38,853 bases of DNA from Desulfovibrio oxyclinae DSM 11498 (GCF_000375485.1 NZ_AQXE01000016.1:2014-40866); one strand, 5' to 3'; shown: positions 24,979 to 34,568, numbered from the stretch's first letter. Notes: generated by a model from the letters alone, not told the origin. Program-made: numbers and translations.

Positions 24979-25851
24979 ATGGAAAAACGCCTGCGTTTCT
25001 CGCAGCGGCACCCCTTCCTTTTCGGGGTGATCCTGATCATAATGGCCGTGGCCCTCGTTACGGGGGCCATGGCCCTTTTCCGTAGTGCGGAATCCGGCGC
25101 TTTCGCCGGTGAACGCCTCGGGGAACTCCGCGTGGACGGCGTCATCATGGACTCCGCCGACATGGTCGAGTTCGCGCGCAAGCTCCGCGAGGACGACACC
25201 GTCAAGGGCGTCCTGCTTCGGGTCAACACTCCCGGTGGCGCCGTGGCTCCCTCCCAGGAGCTGTATCAGGCCGTCAGATCGCTGGCTGAAGTGAAACCGG
25301 TGGTCGCTTCCTTCTCCACTGTCGCCGCAAGCGGCGGCTACTATGCGTCCGCCCCTGCCACCAAGATTTACGCAAACCCCGGCTCCCTCACCGCCAGCAT
25401 CGGCGTGAAGGTGGAATTCGTCACCCTGCGCGATGCGTTGGAAAAGCTCGGCATCACGCCCGAGGTTCTGACGACCGGTCGCTTCAAGGCATCCGGCACC
25501 CCCCTCAAGGAACTGGACCCTGCACAGCGCCAACAGCTGCAAAGCGTCATCGACGACCTGCACGACCAGTTCGTGGAAGACGTGGCCAGAGCCCGTGGCA
25601 TGAAGCGCGAACAGGTGGCCTCCATCGCCGACGGCCGGGCCGTTACCGGACGTCAGGCCATGGCTTACGGGCTCGTGGATGCACTGGGCAGCCGCGAAAA
25701 CGCCATCCGCGAACTCAAACGGCTTGCCGGGCTCGAAGGTCCGGTCCCGCTGGAGAGCGGTCCCAAGGTGGAAGAACCGCTGCTCAAGGAACTGCTCGGA
25801 GTCAATCTTTCATTCGATTCCCTCCTCTCCGGGTGGAAAATTTCATACTGA
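24979..25851 (+). CDS. sppA: Signal peptide peptidase SppA, short form
   Basis: The 290-residue protein has one N-terminal membrane helix (about residues 12-34) and a single SppA (S49) domain. The catalytic serine is at about 118 in VAASGGYYAS and the catalytic lysine at about 170 in TGRFKASGTP, the Ser/Lys dyad of the family. RVNTPGGAVAPSQE supplies the substrate-binding turn. The short form works as an oligomer in the inner membrane and degrades cleaved signal peptides. It starts 6 bp after rpsA, so they are probably co-transcribed. Confidence 0.93.
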   Translation: MEKRLRFSQRHPFLFGVILIIMAVALVTGAMALFRSAESGAFAGERLGELRVDGVIMDSADMVEFARKLREDDTVKGVLLRVNTPGGAVAPSQELYQAVRSLAEVKPVVASFSTVAASGGYYASAPATKIYANPGSLTASIGVKVEFVTLRDALEKLGITPEVLTTGRFKASGTPLKELDPAQRQQLQSVIDDLHDQFVEDVARARGMKREQVASIADGRAVTGRQAMAYGLVDALGSRENAIRELKRLAGLEGPVPLESGPKVEEPLLKELLGVNLSFDSLLSGWKISY

Positions 25852-25932
25852 TTCACAATATAACGGTGATGACTTGCCCACACCGTTAAGGTAGTCTCTT
25901 CAAGACCGTTCAAGATGAACCGGGGAGACCTC

Positions 25933-26682
25933 ATGCGCTGCACTTTTGTCGGTGTCGGGGAAGCTTTTGACGAGACTTTTCCCAACACCTCGATCCTTTT
26001 GGAGTCCGAAGGTGCCTCCATACTGCTCGACTGCGGATTCACCGCAGCTCCCGCCTTCTGGCGACACTCCGAGACACCGCTGGATTTAAGCGCGGTATGG
26101 ATCAGTCATTTTCACGCCGATCACTGGTTCGGACTGCCGTGGCTGGTGGCTCGAATGAACGAAGACGGCCGATCACAGCCGCTCACTCTCATGGGGCGTG
26201 AAGGCATTCACCGCCGCGTGGAATGGCTTTTGGACATGGCCTATCCCGGCCTGCGCGACAAACTGGGATTTGAACTGCGCTACAAGAACGCAGCCGCCGG
26301 TGGTTCCGATACGGTTCACGGCTTCAGGGTGCGTTTCGCTCACAGCGGGCACTCCATTGAGAGCCTCGCCATACGACTGGAAAGGGACGGCAAGTGCGTC
26401 TTCTATTCCGGCGACGGCGCTCCCACGGAAGAGAGCGTTGAACTTGCAAGAAATTGTGACCTTTTGATTCAGGAGTCGTATATCTTTTCTGGCCCAGTGG
26501 ACGGACATGGATCAGTGGAAGAAGCGATTACGATGATGAAACGGGCACGGGCCGGGAAGCTCGCTCTCGTTCACCTCAACAGACGACTGGCCGCGGAGAG
26601 ACTGCGCGACGTCGATTCAAAACTGTCCGAATCGGGCGTTGACGGCTTTGTGCCGCAACCCGGAGACAGCGTGGACGCCTGA
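25933..26682 (+). CDS. Metallo-beta-lactamase-fold hydrolase, RNase Z-like
   Basis: The 249-residue protein carries the metal-binding motif SHFHADHWFGLP, then a later histidine in FAHSGHS, an aspartate in YSGDGAPTEESV, and a final HLNRR. This is the order of ligands in the RNase Z/arylsulfatase-like branch. The tRNA-processing exosite of true RNase Z is not evident, so the substrate is open. The start at ATG 25933 has GGGGAGA six bases upstream; the ATG at 25915 has no ribosome site. The next gene follows after 20 bp. Confidence 0.85.
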   Translation: MRCTFVGVGEAFDETFPNTSILLESEGASILLDCGFTAAPAFWRHSETPLDLSAVWISHFHADHWFGLPWLVARMNEDGRSQPLTLMGREGIHRRVEWLLDMAYPGLRDKLGFELRYKNAAAGGSDTVHGFRVRFAHSGHSIESLAIRLERDGKCVFYSGDGAPTEESVELARNCDLLIQESYIFSGPVDGHGSVEEAITMMKRARAGKLALVHLNRRLAAERLRDVDSKLSESGVDGFVPQPGDSVDA

Positions 26683-26702
26683 GGCGTTCACTGGAGCAAT
26701 GC

Positions 26703-28040
26703 ATGGCTGACAAACGATATGATGCCGTTGTTTTCGACTACTTTGAGAAGGAAAACGGCAATATAGTCCTTCTGAGCGAAGACCCGCTCTTCTTCAAGAC
26801 CCTTCGGTCCACCGTCGTCAAGACCATCGGAACCAAGCGGGACTGCCTCTATCATGTGCAGAACACCGGCCCCGCCGCCAAGGCCATCAAGGCGCTCATG
26901 GAGCGCAAGATGCCCGTCGTCGTCTGCGTGGAGCGTATGGTGCAGGGCAAGCCCAGCACCGACTTCATTCTGGCGCTCAAGAACATGTACCCGGACATCC
27001 GCATCATCGTGCTCATCGGTGAAACGCGGCGGGAGAACATCGCCTATTTCTACGAGATCGGCGTGAACAACGTCATCTCCAAGCCCGCTTCGGTGAACAA
27101 CATCATCGAAAAGCTGGCCTTCACCATCAAGCCGCAGGGCAAGCTCTCGGAACTCATGCACACCGGCAAGCTCCTGCTGGATCAGGGCAAGCACAAGGAA
27201 GCGCTCGGCATCTGCGCCAAGATTCTCAAGCTCAAGCCAGGCAGCCCCGCGGCGCTGATGCTCACCGGGGACATCTACCTCGACGTGAACAAGCGCGACA
27301 AGGCGCAGGAAGCATACATGGCCGCGCACGAAAGCTCGCGACTGTATCTGGAGCCCATCAAGAAACTGGCAAACTTCTACAAGGGTCACGATCAGGAGCA
27401 GTACCTTTCCTACCTCAAGAAGCTCGACCGCCTGAGCCCGCTGAACACCGAACGCAAATGCGAAATCGGCGCGGTGCATGTGGAGCGTGACGAGCTGGAG
27501 CGCGCCGAGAAATACTTCGACCAGGCCATCGACACCGCCACCAAGGAAGCCATGAGTCTCGTGGCCGGAGTGGCCGACAGAGTGGCCTCCTCCGTTTCCA
27601 AGGTTTCGCCCCGCATGAGCGAGAAGTACCTCGTCAAGGTGCTGGACCTCAAGGGCGACAACCTCAGCAAGGACGACATCGGCACCTTCAACCGCCTGGG
27701 CATCGCCCTGCGCAGTCAGGGCAAATGGCGCGAGGCCATAGAGAACTATGAGCGCGCGCTCACCATCTCTCCCAATGACGAGGGCCTGTACTACAACATG
27801 GGCCTCGCCTACCACGACGGCGGACAGCGTCGCGAGGGAATCGACGCCATGGAAAAGGCGCTGAATATCAATCCGGACTTTTTCAAGGAAAAGGAAGGCG
27901 TCAGCCTGAACATCGGCAACATGTACGTGGAGCTTCGCCGCTATAACGATGCCCGGCCCTTCTTCGAGGAAGCGGCACGGATCAACCCCAAGGGGCGCGG
28001 CACGAAGAAGCTTCAGGCTCTCAAGAAGGTCCTGAGCTGA
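26703..28040 (+). CDS. Degenerate receiver domain plus TPR protein, copy 1
   Basis: The 445-residue protein has an N-terminal receiver-like domain (about 18-145) and then tetratricopeptide repeats to the end (LGICAKILKLKPGSPAALML, NRLGIALRSQGKWREAIENY, YYNMGLAYHDGGQRREGIDA). The usual phosphoacceptor Asp is Glu77 (VCVERMVQGKPSTDF). The acidic pair is E26/D27 and Lys127 (ISKPAS) is kept, but the conserved Thr/Ser is lost (IVLIGE). It is therefore probably not phosphorylated and may be locked in one state. No DNA-binding or enzymatic output is present, so it is a likely protein-interaction scaffold. GGAG is six bases before the ATG. A paralogue follows 43 bp downstream. Confidence 0.88.
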   Translation: MADKRYDAVVFDYFEKENGNIVLLSEDPLFFKTLRSTVVKTIGTKRDCLYHVQNTGPAAKAIKALMERKMPVVVCVERMVQGKPSTDFILALKNMYPDIRIIVLIGETRRENIAYFYEIGVNNVISKPASVNNIIEKLAFTIKPQGKLSELMHTGKLLLDQGKHKEALGICAKILKLKPGSPAALMLTGDIYLDVNKRDKAQEAYMAAHESSRLYLEPIKKLANFYKGHDQEQYLSYLKKLDRLSPLNTERKCEIGAVHVERDELERAEKYFDQAIDTATKEAMSLVAGVADRVASSVSKVSPRMSEKYLVKVLDLKGDNLSKDDIGTFNRLGIALRSQGKWREAIENYERALTISPNDEGLYYNMGLAYHDGGQRREGIDAMEKALNINPDFFKEKEGVSLNIGNMYVELRRYNDARPFFEEAARINPKGRGTKKLQALKKVLS

Positions 28041-28083
28041 TCCCGCGGCCGTAACGACGCCGAGCACAAACGGGGAGGGACGG

Positions 28084-29430
28084 ATGGCCTCACCCGGCCT
28101 GAGTTCACTGGTAGATTTCGTCGAACATCGCAACGGCGTGGTGGTGGCCCTGTCGGACGACAAGGTCATCCACCGCACCCTGCGCTCCGCCATTCACCGC
28201 GTGGTGGATACCCGCAAGGACTGCCTCGTGAGCACCGCCAGCCGGAAAACGGCCATGGACACGCTCAAGGAGCTTGCGCAAGCCAAACGCCCGTCCCTGC
28301 TCCTGGTCGAGCACCGCTTCAACGGCCGCTCCGGGACCGACGTGATACTGACCGTGTCACAGCAGTATCCGGACACAAAGATCGTCCTCCTCACGGCCGA
28401 AGTTCAGGCCGGGAACATCGCCTACCTGTTCGAGCTGGGCATTGCCGGAGTAGTGGTCAAGCCTGTTTCGATCAACAACATGCTCGAAAAGATGTCCAAC
28501 GCCATCAAGCCGCCGGACGACCTGCGAACACTCATGTCGGAAGGCCATCAACGGCTTGAGGACGGCGATTATGACGGCAGCGAAGCCGTGGCCCACCGCA
28601 TTCTCGAAATCAAACCCGGCAGCCCGGCCGGTCTCATGCTGCTCGGCGACATCCACATGGCGCAGGATAACCGGGAAGCGGCCATCAGCTCCTACCTGCG
28701 TGCCCACACCGAGGCAGAGCTGTATCTGGAACCTTTGAAACGGCTCGTGACGGCCTTCAAAGGGCTCGACGACGACAAGGTGCTGGAATACCTCACCAAG
28801 CTGGACTGGATCAGCCCGTTCAACCCCACCCGCAAGCAGGAGATTGGTGAAGCCTACATGCGCCGGGACGATCAGGAGCGCGCCGAAGGGTACTTCGACC
28901 GCTGTCTGGAACTGGTGCAGGAAGAGCTGCCCTCGCTCTATTCCAGCGTGGCCTCAGGCATCGCCACTGCCGTGGAGAAGCAGGCTCCGGGCATGGCCGC
29001 GCGGTATCTCAAGGAGTCGCTGGACGCCAAAAAGGACAAGCTCGACGAAAGCGACATCGACACCTTCAACCGTCTGGGCATCGCCCTTCGGCGTCAGGGC
29101 AAATGGCGGGAGGCCGTGGAGGAATACGACCGCGCCCTCGGCATCGCACCCAAGGATGCAGGCCTGCATTACAACCTGGCCCTTGCATGGCACGACGGCA
29201 ACCGCCGCGGCGAAGCGCTCTCCAGCATCCGAAAAGCCCTTGAGCTGGACCCGGCCCTGCCGAAATACGGCGACGGCGTGGCCGTGAACATCGCCAACGT
29301 GTTCCTGAACGCAGGCAGCCCGGAACGGGCGCGCCCGTTCTTTGAGACCGCGCTGGAACTCAACCCATCCAACTCCAGCGCCCGCAGGCAGCTCAAGCTG
29401 ATGGACAAGACCGCATCAAAGGAATCCTGA
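28084..29430 (+). CDS. Degenerate receiver domain plus TPR protein, copy 2
   Basis: This 448-residue paralogue of the preceding gene has the same layout and long stretches of near-identity (DTFNRLGIALRRQGKWREA). Its receiver domain keeps D25/D26, Thr104 (VLLTAE) and Lys126 (VVKPVS), yet the phosphoacceptor position is again Glu76 (LLVEHRFNGRSGTD). It thus retains all other active-site residues with an acidic phosphomimic at the key position. TPRs fill about 150-440. GGGAGGG precedes the ATG. The two genes very likely arose by tandem duplication and are co-transcribed. Confidence 0.88.
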   Translation: MASPGLSSLVDFVEHRNGVVVALSDDKVIHRTLRSAIHRVVDTRKDCLVSTASRKTAMDTLKELAQAKRPSLLLVEHRFNGRSGTDVILTVSQQYPDTKIVLLTAEVQAGNIAYLFELGIAGVVVKPVSINNMLEKMSNAIKPPDDLRTLMSEGHQRLEDGDYDGSEAVAHRILEIKPGSPAGLMLLGDIHMAQDNREAAISSYLRAHTEAELYLEPLKRLVTAFKGLDDDKVLEYLTKLDWISPFNPTRKQEIGEAYMRRDDQERAEGYFDRCLELVQEELPSLYSSVASGIATAVEKQAPGMAARYLKESLDAKKDKLDESDIDTFNRLGIALRRQGKWREAVEEYDRALGIAPKDAGLHYNLALAWHDGNRRGEALSSIRKALELDPALPKYGDGVAVNIANVFLNAGSPERARPFFETALELNPSNSSARRQLKLMDKTASKES

Positions 29431-29453
29431 GCCTTGATTGGGCGAACCGCTTC

Positions 29454-30806
29454 TTAAAGCAGCGCCGGCCGTGTCTGGGCGTCGATGTATTCCCGTATCC
29501 TGAATTTCGACTTGGCACCATTGTAGCTCATGTAACGAATCTTCCCGAAGATGGGCCGTTCAGTCCATCCCCTGTCGTGTACACCACCGATGGACCATGC
29601 CACGCCCGTATAGCCGTTGGAATCGCGCCCATCGAGCTGATAACGGTCATTAAGGTAAATGGCCCGCTCCATGGCCTCGGCATAATGCGGCGTCCACTCC
29701 AGAATCTTCTTGGCCCAGTACATGCGCATGTAGTTGTGCATGTGCCCGGTGCGCACCATCTCCAGCTGGGCCGCGTTCCACAGGTCATCGTGGGTGGCCG
29801 CCTTCTCAAGTTGCTCCAGCGAATAGACGTAGGGCCGGTCGTCAGCCAGATGGTCTTCAAGCGTTCCCACGGCCCAGTCCGCAAAACAGCCGGGGTTGTC
29901 GTAGTCCGGATCATGAAAGCAGAAGTTGTCGGAAAGCTCGCGACGCACAACAAGCTGCTCCACGTATGCGGCAACGGAGTCCCTGTCCCGTCCGCGCGCC
30001 GTGACCTCCCAGAGCACCCGCAGTGCGGATATCTGGCCGAAGTGCAGATACGGCGAAAGCCGGGACACGCCCGGATTGGTCGGCACGTTGCGGCCCTTGC
30101 CGTAACTGTCCAGCTCGCCGCCGATGAACGCCTCCAGCCGCTCGGCCGCGGCCTCCTCGCCCGGAACGAAATTGGTCTCCGGCAACGCCGGAGCCTGCCG
30201 CACGTACTGGAACGCCTCCTCAAAGCTCGCGGTCTCGGGGCGCTTTTTCAGCGAAAAGGGATGCTCCGGCAACTCCGGCGGCTCCACCAGAAACTCGGAG
30301 AGACGCTTGTGTATCTTGGGGCGGATCGTTCGTGCCGCGTATTCACGCTTGTCCGATGCAACCCTGCAAGGGACCGTGTTACGCGAGTCCACCTCCCAGA
30401 CCTCGCCGTGCACCGAGTCGGCAACGGTCTTCATCCAGCCACGCTTGAGCCGCAGCACGTCAAAGTCCATGACCAGCGCGGAGACCTTCAGCTCACGCAC
30501 CATCTCCGGCACCACCTCCTCCGGCGAGCCGAGGCGCATGAGGAACGGTATTCCCTTGGACTCCAGAATAGCCGAGGTCTCCCGCAATCCGCGCAGCAGA
30601 AAATCAAACTGCCGCGTCGCCGCCTCCAGAAACGCCGGGGCCAATCCATAGAGTACCACCAGCGGCACCTTGCGCCGCTCGGCGAGCGACTGCGCGAAGA
30701 GCAGCGCGTGGTTATCGCGCGCCCGGTGTTCGCGGTGCATCCAGAGGGCCACCGGCCCGTTTCCGCCGCTTTCCGACTTGACTGCGTATGCTCTTGGATC
30801 ATCCAT
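29454..30806 (-). CDS. phr: Class II CPD photolyase (deoxyribodipyrimidine photolyase)
   Basis: The 450-residue protein begins with a photolyase alpha/beta domain (PVALWMHREHRARDNHALLFAQ). The FAD domain has class II signatures: SRLSPYLHFGQIS, VVRRELSDNFCFH, RTGHMHNYMRMYWAKKILEW and a C-terminal LDGRDSNGYTGVAWSIGGVHDRGW. It repairs UV-induced cyclobutane pyrimidine dimers in DNA using blue light. The start codon has no strong ribosome site, so a slightly shorter N-terminus is possible. It is convergent with the TPR gene and divergent from ahbB with 66 bp between. Confidence 0.95.
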   Translation of the reverse strand: MDDPRAYAVKSESGGNGPVALWMHREHRARDNHALLFAQSLAERRKVPLVVLYGLAPAFLEAATRQFDFLLRGLRETSAILESKGIPFLMRLGSPEEVVPEMVRELKVSALVMDFDVLRLKRGWMKTVADSVHGEVWEVDSRNTVPCRVASDKREYAARTIRPKIHKRLSEFLVEPPELPEHPFSLKKRPETASFEEAFQYVRQAPALPETNFVPGEEAAAERLEAFIGGELDSYGKGRNVPTNPGVSRLSPYLHFGQISALRVLWEVTARGRDRDSVAAYVEQLVVRRELSDNFCFHDPDYDNPGCFADWAVGTLEDHLADDRPYVYSLEQLEKAATHDDLWNAAQLEMVRTGHMHNYMRMYWAKKILEWTPHYAEAMERAIYLNDRYQLDGRDSNGYTGVAWSIGGVHDRGWTERPIFGKIRYMSYNGAKSKFRIREYIDAQTRPALL

Positions 30807-30872
30807 GCCCGACAGTTTACACCATTACGGCCAACTGGCAACTTGCAACCGCCACCGTGAGCGGTTAAGACC

Positions 30873-31367
30873 ATGCGCATGGCTATGCAATTCACGGAAA
30901 AAGAAGAACGGATCCTCGCGCTGGCGGGCGGCGACATCCCTGACGGCCCCGAGCCGTTCAAGGCCATCGCAGAAGCCGCGGGAGCCGACGAGGCAGAGGT
31001 CATCAGCCTTCTCAAGACCCTCAAGGCGCGCGGCGTGATCCGTCGCTTCGGGGCCACCCTGCGGCACCAGAAGGCCGGTTACGGACACAACGCCATGGTC
31101 GCATGGAAAATCCCCGACGAACGCGTGGATGAAGCGGGCGAGATATTCTCATCCTGTCCCGCCATCAGCCACTGCTACGTGCGCCGCACCTATCCCGAGT
31201 GGCAGTACAACTTCTACACCATGATCCACGGCAAGCGCCCCGGCGAGACCGACGAGATCGTCGCGGATCTGGAAAAGAAGGTCGGCATCACTGACCACTG
31301 CACCCTCAGGAGCCTGCGCGAACTCAAAAAGACCTCCATGGTCTACTTCAAATACGACAAGGATTGA
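30873..31367 (+). CDS. ahbB: Siroheme decarboxylase subunit AhbB (AsnC/Lrp-like)
   Basis: The 164-residue protein has an Lrp/AsnC-type helix-turn-helix start and a ligand domain. The AhbB hallmark is [24 protein letters not shown], then [21 protein letters not shown]. With AhbA it removes two acetate carboxyls from siroheme in the alternative heme pathway of sulfate reducers and archaea (family knowledge). AhbA is not in the window. The gene is tightly joined to hemL. Three ATGs occur within the first five codons; the exact start is uncertain. Confidence 0.88.
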   Translation: MRMAMQFTEKEERILALAGGDIPDGPEPFKAIAEAAGADEAEVISLLKTLKARGVIRRFGATLRHQKAGYGHNAMVAWKIPDERVDEAGEIFSSCPAISHCYVRRTYPEWQYNFYTMIHGKRPGETDEIVADLEKKVGITDHCTLRSLRELKKTSMVYFKYDKD

Positions 31368-31369
31368 TG

Positions 31370-32629
31370 ATGGACTCCAAGACACTCTACGCCAAGGCCC
31401 AGACCCTCATGCCCGGCGGCGTCAACAGTCCCCTGCGCGCCTGCCGCTACGTCAAGAGCGAACCCGCCTTCATCGCCCGCGCCGAAGGCTCTCACGTATG
31501 GGACGTCGAAGGTCGCGAATACATCGACTACGTCCTGAGCTGGGGACCCCAGATTCTCGGACACTGCGACAAGACCGTGAATGACGCCGCCCACAAGGCC
31601 GTCGATCTCGGCTCCAGCTACGGCGCGCCCTGCGAAGGCGAAATTCTTCTGGCCGAAGAGATTTCCAAGCTCATCCCCTCCATGGAGATGATGCGCATGG
31701 TCTCCTCCGGCACCGAGGCCACCATGTCCGCCCTCAGGCTGGCGCGCGGCTACACCGGCCGCAGCAAGGTGGTCAAGTTCATCGGCAACTACCACGGTCA
31801 CGCAGACTCGTTCCTCGCCGCCGCAGGCTCCGCCGCCGCCACCGTGCCCGGCACCCCCGGCGTTCCCGAGGACATCGTCAAGCACACCCTGCTTGCCCAC
31901 TACAACGACCTCGAAGCCGTGGAAAAGCATTTCGCCGAAAACGGCGACGACATCGCCTGCATCATCGTGGAACCCGCGGCAGGCAACATGGGCCTCGTGC
32001 TGCCCGAACCCGGCTTCCTCGAAGGGCTGCGCGCCCTGTGCACCAAGTACGGCGCCCTGCTCATCTTCGACGAAGTCATCACAGGTTTCCGCTTCAGCAT
32101 CGGCGGCGCCCAGCAGCGTTTCGGCATCGAGCCGGATCTCACCACGCTCGGCAAGATAATCGGCGGCGGCTTCCCCGTGGGCTGCTACGGCGGCAAGCGC
32201 GAGATCATGAACCACATGGCCCCGTGCGGCGGCGTCTTTCAGGCCGGAACCCTCTCCGGCAACCCCGTGGCCATGGCCGCAGGATACGCCACTCTCAAGC
32301 GCCTTCAGGAATGCGACTACGACGCCCTCGAACAGCGCACCACCAAGCTCGCCGAAGAGCTGACCGCAATCCTGCGCGAAAAGGGACAGCCCGCAACGCT
32401 GGTACGCATGGCCTCAGCCTTCACCATCTACTTCACGGATCAGCCGGTGGTGGACCAGCGCGGTTCCGCAGCCAGCAACGCCGACACCTACGCAACCTTC
32501 TGGCAGCAGATGCAGGCACAGGGCGTCAATCTGGCCCCTGCCGGTTTCGAGTGCACCTTCACCTCCTTCGCCCACACGGACGAAGATTTCGAAAAAACCC
32601 TCGAAGCGGCCCGGAACGTGAAGTTCTAA
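31370..32629 (+). CDS. hemL: Glutamate-1-semialdehyde 2,1-aminomutase
   Basis: The 419-residue class III PLP aminotransferase has the HemL start [14 protein letters not shown], the [18 protein letters not shown] segment, the PLP aspartate in [12 protein letters not shown] and the PLP lysine in [14 protein letters not shown]. It makes 5-aminolevulinate, the first committed tetrapyrrole precursor, from glutamate-1-semialdehyde. ATG 31370 is six bases from AAGGA; earlier TTG/ATG codons at 31364 and 31367 are too close to it. Coupling to ahbB joins the first and a late step of heme synthesis. Confidence 0.96.
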   Translation: MDSKTLYAKAQTLMPGGVNSPLRACRYVKSEPAFIARAEGSHVWDVEGREYIDYVLSWGPQILGHCDKTVNDAAHKAVDLGSSYGAPCEGEILLAEEISKLIPSMEMMRMVSSGTEATMSALRLARGYTGRSKVVKFIGNYHGHADSFLAAAGSAAATVPGTPGVPEDIVKHTLLAHYNDLEAVEKHFAENGDDIACIIVEPAAGNMGLVLPEPGFLEGLRALCTKYGALLIFDEVITGFRFSIGGAQQRFGIEPDLTTLGKIIGGGFPVGCYGGKREIMNHMAPCGGVFQAGTLSGNPVAMAAGYATLKRLQECDYDALEQRTTKLAEELTAILREKGQPATLVRMASAFTIYFTDQPVVDQRGSAASNADTYATFWQQMQAQGVNLAPAGFECTFTSFAHTDEDFEKTLEAARNVKF

Positions 32630-32643
32630 TGTGAATCAACCAC

Positions 32644-32670
32644 GGCCCTCCCCGCGGAGGGCCGATCTTT
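32644..32670 (+). terminator. Terminator-like hairpin between hemL and serS
   Basis: GGCCCTCC and GGAGGGCC form an 8-bp stem with loop CCGC, followed by GATCTTT. The T-tract is short, so termination may be partial. Confidence 0.6.
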
Positions 32671-32750
32671 CGGCGGAACCTTCCACAAGACCCGCCGCTC
32701 CCGACCCGGCATCCGGCACGGGAGGCATACCCCATTTTTGGAGACGATCC

Positions 32751-34025
32751 ATGCTTGATCTGAAACTGATGCAGAACGACCCGGACAAGGTTCGCGAAGC
32801 CCTCAAACGCCGAGGCGCCAACCTCGACGTGGACGAGTTCGCCGCCCTCGACGCCAACCGCAAGAAGCTCATCAACGAAGTCGAAGAACTCAAGGCCGAA
32901 CGCAACAAGGCCGGTGCCGAAATCGGCAAGCTCAAGCGCGAAAAGCAGGACACCACCGAGATCATGGAACGCATGGGCAAGGTCTCGGCCCGCATCAAGG
33001 AGCTCGACGCCGAACTCTCCGAAGTCGAAACCGCCGAGAAGGAATGGCTCATGGCCGTTCCCAACATCCCGCACGAGAGCGTGCCCTTCGGCGAATCCGA
33101 AGACGACAACCCGGTCCTGCGCTACTGGGGAGAAAAGCCCGAAATGGACTTTACCCCGCGCGAACACTGGGACCTCGGCACCGAACTCGACGGCCTCGAC
33201 TTCGAACGCGCCGCCAAGCTCACCGGCTCGCGCTTCTGCGTCCAGAAAGGTTGGGCCGCACGCCTCGAACGCGCCCTCGCCCAGTTTATGCTCGACACCC
33301 ACGTCACCGAACACGACTATACCGAGATGGTCACCCCCACCATGGTCAACCGACAGACCATGACCGGCACCGGACAGCTCCCCAAATTCGAGGAAGACCT
33401 CTTCAAACTCGAAGGCTGGGACTACTACATGATCCCCACCGCCGAAGTGCCCCTGACCAACCTCTACTCCGGCGAAGTGCTCAGCGAAGATCAGCTGCCC
33501 ATTCTCTTCTGCGCTCACACCCCCTGCTTCCGCTCCGAAGCAGGCAGCTACGGCAAGGATACCAAGGGACTCATTCGCCAGCACCAGTTCTACAAAGTGG
33601 AAATGGTCAACTTCGCCCACCCCGATAAATCCTACGAAGCCCTTGAAACCATGACCGCCCGGGCCGAGACCATTCTGCAGAAACTCGGCCTGCACTACCG
33701 CGTCATCGCCCTGTGCACCGGTGACATGGGCTTCTCCGCCGCCAAAACCTACGACCTCGAAGTCTGGCTGCCCGGACAGGACAAATACCGCGAGATCAGC
33801 TCCTGCTCCAACTGCGAAGACTTCCAGGCCAGACGAGCCAACATCAAGTTTCAGCCCAAGGACTCCAAAAAGAAAGAGTTCGTCCACACCCTCAACGGCT
33901 CAGGACTCGCCGTAGGCAGAACGCTCGTGGCAGTCATCGAAAACTACCAGCAGGCAGACGGCTCCATCATCGTGCCCGAAGCCCTGCGCCCCTACATGGG
34001 CGGCCTCGAAAAAATCGAAGCCTAA
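32751..34025 (+). CDS. serS: Seryl-tRNA synthetase
   Basis: The 424-residue protein has the N-terminal long coiled-coil arm (about residues 30-100) that binds tRNA-Ser. The class II core has motif 2 in [22 protein letters not shown] and motif 3 in [18 protein letters not shown]. Length is typical. The start at ATG 32751 has GGAG seven bases upstream; the frame is open to 32631 but that extension is not part of the family. A strong terminator follows 22 bp after the stop. Confidence 0.97.
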   Translation: MLDLKLMQNDPDKVREALKRRGANLDVDEFAALDANRKKLINEVEELKAERNKAGAEIGKLKREKQDTTEIMERMGKVSARIKELDAELSEVETAEKEWLMAVPNIPHESVPFGESEDDNPVLRYWGEKPEMDFTPREHWDLGTELDGLDFERAAKLTGSRFCVQKGWAARLERALAQFMLDTHVTEHDYTEMVTPTMVNRQTMTGTGQLPKFEEDLFKLEGWDYYMIPTAEVPLTNLYSGEVLSEDQLPILFCAHTPCFRSEAGSYGKDTKGLIRQHQFYKVEMVNFAHPDKSYEALETMTARAETILQKLGLHYRVIALCTGDMGFSAAKTYDLEVWLPGQDKYREISSCSNCEDFQARRANIKFQPKDSKKKEFVHTLNGSGLAVGRTLVAVIENYQQADGSIIVPEALRPYMGGLEKIEA

Positions 34026-34047
34026 ACCCATACGGTAACTCAATGAA

Positions 34048-34083
34048 GAAGGCCTTGCGCGGACCGCGCAAGGCCTTCTTTTT
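34048..34083 (+). terminator. Rho-independent terminator after serS
   Basis: A near-perfect 15-bp stem (GAAGGCCTTGCGCGG / CCGCGCAAGGCCTTC) runs into TTTTT. Confidence 0.93.
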
Positions 34084-34092
34084 GTCTCCGAC

Positions 34093-34353
34093 GGGCCCTT
34101 CGGGCGGACAAAAGGGGCGACCCCCCTTTGGAATCCCTGAGTTGTCAGCGGGATTGCAGCTGCCGGGTTCATGCGGTCGCCCTACTCGCGTCCAAGCTGC
34201 AACCCCGCTGACGGGGATTATAGTTCCGTGCGTCTTGGCTGACGGACTTCGTTAGCAGAGTTCAGCTTAATAGGGCTCTCTCAGCTCACACATTTCCCTT
34301 CGGAACTCCCATCAAACCATCCACTCCCGCCAACCAAGTACCGCAGCAATGCC
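34093..34353. repeat. Dispersed palindromic intergenic repeat, copy B
   Basis: This is the full-length partner of copy A (7251-7518). It shares GGAATCCCTGAGTTGTCAGC-type start, the central inverted repeat (about 34144-34213, arms now with a few changes), CGTCTTGGCTGACG, and the same distal end (AACCAAGTACCG, GCAATGCC). The whole 34026-34870 gap holds no gene I can support; it contains the serS terminator, copies B and C and the hairpins between them. Confidence 0.8.
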
Positions 34354-34364
34354 GATCGAGGCAT

Positions 34365-34454
34365 AGAGGCTCTTTTGACCGGTCACGCAGGTCCGGGTGG
34401 TGGTTGTATCCACAAACGTTTCACCCGGAGCAGTGACCGTGTCATAGAGCCTCT
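34365..34454. repeat. Nested 90-bp stem-loop
   Basis: Three pairs of arms nest in order: AGAGGCTC (34365) with GAGCCTCT (34447), CGGTCAC (34380) with GTGACCG (34433), and TCCGGGTG (34392) with CACCCGGA (34422). Together they form a long interrupted stem around a 22-nt loop. It lies between repeat copies B and C. No known RNA family was recognised. Confidence 0.6.
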
Positions 34455-34494
34455 CGCCGAGAGCGGCGGCGCACCCCCAAAAGCGCAGTTTTTG

Positions 34495-34526
34495 CCTTCT
34501 TTTTTCTGCGCAAGCAAAAAAGAAGG
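34495..34526. repeat. Perfect inverted repeat with A/T-rich arms
   Basis: CCTTCTTTTTT (34495-34505) and AAAAAAGAAGG (34516-34526) flank the 10-nt spacer CTGCGCAAGC. It is followed by another small inverted repeat, TCGGCC/GGCCGA, at about 34527-34542. Confidence 0.7.
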
Positions 34527-34568
34527 TCGGCCGACAGGCCGAAACCTGCAACTCGTGCGGAACAGCAA

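Noticed and set aside
23161..25563. 800-codon minus-strand frame opposite rpsA and sppA
   Set aside because: It lies opposite two unmistakable genes and its repeats merely mirror the S1 repeats.
30807..30872. Sigma-70 or sigma-54 promoter for ahbB (TTTACA, and TGGCAACTTGCA)
   Set aside because: The -10 candidate matches only 2 of 6 bases and the GG-GC spacing is wrong for sigma-54.
32630..32750. T-box or other aminoacyl-tRNA-sensing leader before serS
   Set aside because: Only a short terminator-like hairpin is seen; no T-box core sequence was found and T-boxes for serS are mainly a Firmicutes feature.
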